Assembly (NCBI GenBank): GCA_035301245.1
Contig: DATGUS010000086.1
Span: 1-18,179 of the forward strand
Direction: 5' to 3'
DNA length: 18,179 nt
From: Alloiococcus sp035301245
GTDB taxonomy: Bacteria; Bacillota; Bacilli; Lactobacillales; Carnobacteriaceae_A
In this document: positions 14,677 through 18,179 of the stretch, one piece after another
Layout: every line of letters starts with the position of its first letter
Position numbering within the stretch: position 1 is the first letter of the stretch
Program-made: the position numbers and the translations under genes
The notes under the pieces: model-generated
What the model was told of the DNA's origin: nothing
Database searches by the model: none
Seen by the model: only the letters and a program-made list of their open reading frames with translations

Positions 14677-15369
14677 ATGGATCAAGGAACACAACATCAT
14701 CATGTATCATGTCTGAAGCAGGTGCCAATCTTTAATCATTTAGACAACGATGCAATGAATTTGATTGCTAAGAGAGCTGTCACACGCCAGTTGAAAAAAG
14801 GCGACTATATTTATCAGGCGTCAGATAAAACAGATGCCTTATTTATCGTGCACAAAGGTGCAGTGAGAGTTTTTCGCTTAGTTGAATCCGGTAGAGAACA
14901 GATTATTCGTATTTTAACACCTGGAGAGTTTGCCGGTGAATGGGCTGTTTTTACAGAAGATAAATCACAAGAAGAATTTGCTCAAGCAATGACGGACTCA
15001 TCGATATGTTTAATCTATCAAGAAGATTTGCAAGAGTTCTTAATAGAATATCCAGCGATTGCTAATCACTTATTATCTCAGATGGCTATGCGTCTTGCTC
15101 AATCTGATCAGCAAACAACTACACTCTCAACCGAACAAGTTGATAAACGCTTAGCCCAGTTCTTGGTGAATCAAGTCGAAACCGATGAGGAAGAGAACAT
15201 CGTCATCACCTTGAATTTTTCAAGAAAAGATATTGCTAGCTATCTAGGTACAACTCCTGAAACGATCAGTCGTAAATTCAAAGAACTTGAACAAAAAGGG
15301 CTGATTGAACAGCTATCACTTAAGAAGATAAAGATTATTGATTTAGATGATTTAGTTTTTTACGAATAA
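14677..15369 (+). CDS. flp: Crp/Fnr-family regulator, FLP-like (redox-sensing type)
   Basis: The 230-residue protein has an N-terminal cyclic-nucleotide-like sensor domain (about 15-125, with GDYIYQASDKTDALFIVHKG and GEFAGEWAVF), a long dimer helix (about 125-150) and a C-terminal winged helix. The recognition helix PETISRKFKELEQ carries ExxSR, the residues with which FNR reads TTGAT. There is no FNR-style iron-sulfur Cys cluster. The two cysteines are C12 (in HHHVSC) and C111, close to the Cys5/Cys112 pair that forms a redox disulfide in Lactobacillus casei FLP (family knowledge). The HHH just before C12 might bind metal. The start follows an AGAGGTGA ribosome binding site. FNR-type boxes precede this gene and the next. 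Likely role: redox- or metal-responsive activation of itself and the HMA gene downstream. Confidence 0.85.
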   Translation: MDQGTQHHHVSCLKQVPIFNHLDNDAMNLIAKRAVTRQLKKGDYIYQASDKTDALFIVHKGAVRVFRLVESGREQIIRILTPGEFAGEWAVFTEDKSQEEFAQAMTDSSICLIYQEDLQEFLIEYPAIANHLLSQMAMRLAQSDQQTTTLSTEQVDKRLAQFLVNQVETDEEENIVITLNFSRKDIASYLGTTPETISRKFKELEQKGLIEQLSLKKIKIIDLDDLVFYE

Positions 15370-15384
15370 AAATATTTTAAAAAC

Positions 15385-15398
15385 TTGATAGCTATCAA
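15385..15398 (+). promoter_or_regulatory. Perfect FNR-type box and class II promoter for the HMA gene
   Basis: TTGAT-AGCT-ATCAA (15385-15398) is a perfect FNR-type palindrome. A -10, TATACT, lies at 15421-15426 with no recognisable -35, which puts the box centre at -41.5 from the expected start 15433, as at activator-dependent class II promoters. The box also forms part of a weak hairpin (AACTTGATA 15382-15390 / TATCAAGTT 15408-15416), which could serve as terminator of the upstream gene. Confidence 0.7.
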
Positions 15399-15458
15399 TG
15401 TTCGCAGTATCAAGTTCTTCTATACTAAAGCTAACAACAATTAAGGGAGAGATTTATA

Positions 15459-15686
15459 ATGAAAAAAGCAACTATTCAACTAGAAACACTGACTTGTCCA
15501 TCATGTCTTCAAAAAATCGAATCGGGTATAAAACAGATTGATGGTGTTAAACAAGAAAATATCAAAGTCTTATTTAATGCTAGTAAGGTAAAAGTGGCAT
15601 TCGATGAATCAAAAACATCCGTCGAAGAAATCGAAAAAACAATTCAAGATTTAGGATATGGTGTGATTAAGTCGCGTGTTGCTTAA
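15459..15686 (+). CDS. HMA-domain metal chaperone (CopZ-like)
   Basis: The 75-residue protein is a single heavy-metal-associated domain: MKKATIQLETLTCPSCLQKI with the metal-binding CPSC (Cys13/Cys16), then a ferredoxin-like fold ending with IEKTIQDLGYGVIKSRVA. Such proteins carry Cu(I) or other soft metals in the cytosol to P-type ATPases or regulators. The usual copper motif is MxCxxC; here it is TLTCPSC, with Thr-Leu-Thr in place of the Met, so copper specificity is less certain. The gene has its own FNR-type promoter and a strong terminator, with a GGGAGAG ribosome binding site. A convergent P1B-4 ATPase 0.8 kb downstream could be a functional partner, though P1B-4 pumps usually handle Fe, Co or Zn. 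Confidence 0.85.
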   Translation: MKKATIQLETLTCPSCLQKIESGIKQIDGVKQENIKVLFNASKVKVAFDESKTSVEEIEKTIQDLGYGVIKSRVA

Positions 15687-15709
15687 AAAAATGAAAAAAG
15701 ACTAATTTG

Positions 15710-15759
15710 GTCACTTCTTTATCTCGGTTATTCATAACAGATAAAGAAGTGACTTTTTT
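15710..15759 (+). terminator. Terminator of the HMA gene
   Basis: A perfect 15-bp stem, GTCACTTCTTTATCT (15710-15724) with AGATAAAGAAGTGAC (15739-15753), followed by TTTTTT. Confidence 0.9.
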
Positions 15760-15864
15760 GTATAATTGTGGTTAAAAGCTGTTAAATGGGTTGAATTTAT
15801 TTGAATATTAAATGGAATGTTTGGGAATAACCAGTGTTTTACAATACATTTTAATAAAATTGTG

Positions 15865-15889
15865 TATAATTAATGTATAGATACATTAA
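15865..15889 (+). promoter_or_regulatory. -10 element and 20-bp palindromic operator before the stress gene
   Basis: TATAAT (15865-15870) is directly overlapped by the palindrome TTAATGTAT (15870-15878), AG, ATACATTAA (15881-15889). The palindrome covers the expected transcript start at about 15877, a repressor-type location. No good -35 is visible. The responsible regulator is unknown. Confidence 0.55.
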
Positions 15890-15919
15890 ATTTTAAATAG
15901 TTCAGAGAGGATGTTTAGC

Positions 15920-16369
15920 ATGAGTCAAGAATTAGTTGGTGTATATCCGACAGTCAAAGAAACCATCGAGGTGTTACACAGACTCAAAGAAGAAGGACAC
16001 GACAGGCACCAAGTTACAGTACTTGTGAACGAAAATGTTGAAAAACGACTACCTTGGAATATTCCCGGTGACGTTGAACCGGCTTATGTTGAGATTGATA
16101 AGAAAACGCCAGGATTCGTTAATCGTTTAAAAGAGATTTTCTATAATACTGAAAAAGTCTATCAAGAAACACACTCAAAAGAATTATTAGAAATTCGGGA
16201 TAAATATCGTCAAGAGCTCATTGATGACAAAATCGTTGTGTTATTTGATAAAGACGCTCACAAGAAATCAGAAACTGAAATTGAGTTGGACAGAGACCGT
16301 TCACCACTATCAACAGTAGAAGCAACCGATTATGAGCGTGCCGGTTATGAACGCCAAGACAGAGAATAA
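15920..16369 (+). CDS. YflT-like general stress protein
   Basis: The 149-residue soluble protein begins MSQELVGVYPTVKETIEVLH and continues RLKEEGHDRHQVTVLVNEN, the pattern of the heat-induced stress protein YflT family (PF11181), in which an N-terminal alpha/beta domain of about 100 residues is followed by a charged tail. The tail here (from about 115) is rich in Glu, Arg and Asp. Molecular function in the family is unknown; in Bacillus YflT is a general stress protein. The ATG at 15920 is preferred over one at 15911, because the GAGAGG ribosome binding site (15905-15910) touches the latter but sits 9 nt before the former. It is monocistronic, with a palindromic operator upstream and a long hairpin downstream. 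Confidence 0.75.
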   Translation: MSQELVGVYPTVKETIEVLHRLKEEGHDRHQVTVLVNENVEKRLPWNIPGDVEPAYVEIDKKTPGFVNRLKEIFYNTEKVYQETHSKELLEIRDKYRQELIDDKIVVLFDKDAHKKSETEIELDRDRSPLSTVEATDYERAGYERQDRE

Positions 16370-16371
16370 CT

Positions 16372-16434
16372 CTCCAAAATAAAATACAAAGCGACAGGTA
16401 TGCTCGTACCTGTCGCTTTGTATTTTATTTGGAG
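16372..16434 (+). terminator. Very long hairpin after the stress gene
   Basis: The arms 16372-16400 and 16407-16434 pair over about 28 bp with a single bulged A and a 6-nt loop (TGCTCG). The centre of the stem is GCGACAGGTA/TACCTGTCGC. It is much longer than a usual terminator but contains one, since the downstream arm is T-rich after the GC part (TTTGTATTTTATTT). Confidence 0.75.
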
Positions 16435-16465
16435 CTGGATTTTCTAGACTCCTCCACCCCCGAAA

Positions 16466-16496
16466 ATCCCCAACCACTTTAAGAACGGTTGGGGAT
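16466..16496 (-). terminator. Terminator of the P-type ATPase gene
   Basis: ATCCCCAACC (16466-16475) pairs perfectly with GGTTGGGGAT (16487-16496). On the minus strand the stem is followed by TTTTCG. It lies just after the ATPase stop codon. Confidence 0.8.
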
Positions 16497-16502
16497 GATT
16501 GT

Positions 16503-18179
16503 TTATGATTGTGTAGTTGGTTTTTGTTGATGGTTAGAACGATGCTTTTTTTGTTTCGGTGGTGCACTGTCCAGGTCAACGCGGCGCAGAAGTCGGAGGC
16601 CATTCAAGATTACAACCAGGGTGCTGCCCTCGTGGATAATTACACTCAGAGTCATATCGGTTAAGCCGAATAAACTAACCGCAACGAGGAAAATGACAAC
16701 ACATAGTGAAAAGATAATATTTTGCCAAATCACCCGATTCATTTTCTGGGTTGTTTGGTGGGAGAGGGCAAGTTTCTCAAGATCGTTTTGCATTAAAACA
16801 AGGTCTGCAACATCAACGGCAACATCGGTCCCTTGTCCCATAGCTACACCAACATCTGCATTAACCAGGGCCGGAGCGTCATTCACACCGTCGCCCACCA
16901 TTGCTGTGGTGCCATACTTGTCTTTTTGTTCTTTAATAATAGTTGCCTTATCTTCAGGCATAACGTTGGCGTAAACTGAATCAATACCGAGTTCACTGGC
17001 GATAGCTTCCCCGGTCAGTTGGGCATCGCCGGTAATCAAATTGGTATGGATACCGGCATCTTTAAAGTATTTTATAACATTCTTAGCATTGTCGCGTGGC
17101 GTGTCCATGAAGGCAATCAAGCCAACTACCTGGTCGTCCTCTCCGATATAAACAACCGTTTTACCTTCAGATGCCCAGCTTTCGTGCAAGTTTTCAATTG
17201 TTTTATCCGTCTGGTTGAAGGATGTCGGTTTACCAATGCGGTAGTGTTTGCTTTGATGGGTGGCTGCCAGACCTTGTCCGATTTGGTTATCGACTTCAAT
17301 CGTTAGGTCTTCGCTAGCGGTAAAATAGTTCAAAATAGCATCAGCAAGGGGATGGTTACTTTCCCGCTCGAGTGCAATCACCAGGTCAATAATATAACTT
17401 TCATCCACTTGGTCACTAATATGGTAGTCGGTGACCTGAATTTCGCCCTTGGTCAAGGTCCCCGTTTTATCGAAAGAAATCGAATCAATATTTGCGAATT
17501 GCGACAGGTAGGCACTGCCCTTGGATAAAATTCCTCTTTTAGCCAGGTTGGAAGTAGCAGAAAGTGTGACAGAAACCGTTGCTGCAGCCAGGGCGCAAGG
17601 GGAGGCTGCTACTAAGAGCACAAGACCTCGGTAAAAGCTTTCAGACCAAGTCAGACCGCTGATGAAAGGGGTAAACAGGATAAAAAGTCCAATGGCAATG
17701 AGAACCAAGTTGACGTATCGCGGCTCATACTTACTAATCATATGACTAGCCTTAGTACGATTATCTTGGTTCTGTTCCACGAGTTGCAATATTTTTGAAA
17801 AAACAGTATCCTTGTTTGCCTTGGTAACTTCCATTTTGAAAGTGCCAGTACCATTAATTGTGCTGGCATAAACAGAGTCACCGATATTTTTTTCGACAGG
17901 CATACTCTCGCCGCTAATCGAAGACTCGTCAATGGTGGTCTGACCAGACAGCACCCGGCCATCTATAGGCACTTGATCGCCGTTAAGCACTTGGACTTGG
18001 TCGCCAATCTTCAAGTCACTGACATCAATGATTTCTACATCACCTGATTCGGTCAATCGTCTCGCTTGTGTTGGATTCATTTCTAATAACTTGGTAATTT
18101 CTCGCTTACTTTTACCTTCAGCATAGTCTTCAAGAAAGTGGGCACCCGCAAAAATTAAAATCAGGAGCGTCCCTTCCCA
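16503..18179 (-). CDS. P1B-4-type heavy-metal-transporting ATPase (5' end off window)
   Basis: The frame stays open to the right edge. Beyond the internal ATG at 18080 it adds 33 codons (WEGTLLILIFAGAHFLEDYA...) typical of this family, so 18080 is not the start. Visible in order: SGESMP (actuator dephosphorylation), the metal site SPC in TM4, DKTGTLT with the phosphorylated Asp, SNHPLAD (nucleotide-binding HP), GDGVNDAPA, and HEGST in the last membrane pair. SPC plus HEGST marks the P1B-4 subgroup (ZosA/PfeT/CtpD-like), which exports Fe(II), Co(II) or Zn(II) and differs from copper CPC pumps. About 558 residues are present; the N-terminal membrane helices are missing from view. The tail (PPKQKKHRSNHQQKPTTQS) is basic and His/Gln-rich. 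Base composition is clearly GC-richer than in the rest of the window, which hints at transfer. Confidence 0.92.
   Translation of the reverse strand, partial: WEGTLLILIFAGAHFLEDYAEGKSKREITKLLEMNPTQARRLTESGDVEIIDVSDLKIGDQVQVLNGDQVPIDGRVLSGQTTIDESSISGESMPVEKNIGDSVYASTINGTGTFKMEVTKANKDTVFSKILQLVEQNQDNRTKASHMISKYEPRYVNLVLIAIGLFILFTPFISGLTWSESFYRGLVLLVAASPCALAAATVSVTLSATSNLAKRGILSKGSAYLSQFANIDSISFDKTGTLTKGEIQVTDYHISDQVDESYIIDLVIALERESNHPLADAILNYFTASEDLTIEVDNQIGQGLAATHQSKHYRIGKPTSFNQTDKTIENLHESWASEGKTVVYIGEDDQVVGLIAFMDTPRDNAKNVIKYFKDAGIHTNLITGDAQLTGEAIASELGIDSVYANVMPEDKATIIKEQKDKYGTTAMVGDGVNDAPALVNADVGVAMGQGTDVAVDVADLVLMQNDLEKLALSHQTTQKMNRVIWQNIIFSLCVVIFLVAVSLFGLTDMTLSVIIHEGSTLVVILNGLRLLRRVDLDSAPPKQKKHRSNHQQKPTTQS

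Noticed and set aside
15911..15919. ATG at 15911 as the start of the YflT-like gene
   Set aside because: The GAGAGG ribosome binding site directly abuts it; the ATG at 15920 is 9 nt away and gives the usual family N-terminus.
18078..18080. ATG at 18080 as the true start of the P-type ATPase
   Set aside because: The frame continues upstream to the window edge with 33 codons of typical family sequence, so the gene is cut by the window.

Overview
The window is low-GC Firmicutes DNA. The protein set (MnmE/MnmG, BioY, TreR, a Crp/Fnr regulator resembling lactobacillal FLP, a YflT-type stress protein, PTS genes, IS1182-like remnants) and the strong AGGAGG ribosome binding sites suggest a member of the Lactobacillales. 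An Aerococcaceae/Carnobacteriaceae-like genome is a guess that cannot be proven from the sequence. No tRNA, rRNA or CRISPR array was seen.

Layout. Positions 1-645: a lipoprotein gene leaving the left edge, divergent from a Cys-rich, DUF326-type (probable copper-storage) protein, with two overlapping back-to-back promoters between them. Positions 705-2035, minus strand: bioY (biotin uptake) followed by treR, the trehalose-operon repressor, which carries its own TreR-like operator. Positions 2179-2894: the broken N-terminal half of an IS1182-like transposase. Positions 3062-7648: a catabolite-controlled PTS operon encoding a PRD/EIIB-like/EIIA activator, ascorbate-type EIIB and EIIC, and a transaldolase/fructose-6-phosphate-aldolase-like enzyme. 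Positions 7830-8423: debris, with an IS transposase start fused to a second, decayed treR copy. Positions 8595-12157: mnmE and mnmG, the tRNA wobble-uridine modification pair. Then mscL, and on the minus strand a TctA-like permease with a small two-helix partner.

Positions 14604-15759 hold the most interesting regulatory unit. A Crp/Fnr regulator has an FNR-type recognition helix (ETISR) and two cysteines placed like the redox pair of Lactobacillus casei FLP. It is followed by a small HMA metal chaperone. FNR-type boxes (TTGAT-N4-ATCAA) lie upstream of both genes, each exactly 36 bp before a -10-like hexamer, which is class II activator geometry (-41.5). Downstream are a YflT-like stress gene with a 20-bp palindrome at its promoter and, convergent, a P1B-4-type (SPC/HEGST) metal-exporting ATPase whose 5' end lies beyond the window and whose base composition is visibly GC-richer than its neighbours.

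Together the window mixes core genes (mnmE, mnmG, mscL, bioY) with accessory sugar uptake, metal and redox handling, and insertion-sequence scars. The two insertion-sequence scars flank the PTS operon, and a treR-like sequence lies beyond each, which suggests the operon sits in a rearranged segment.
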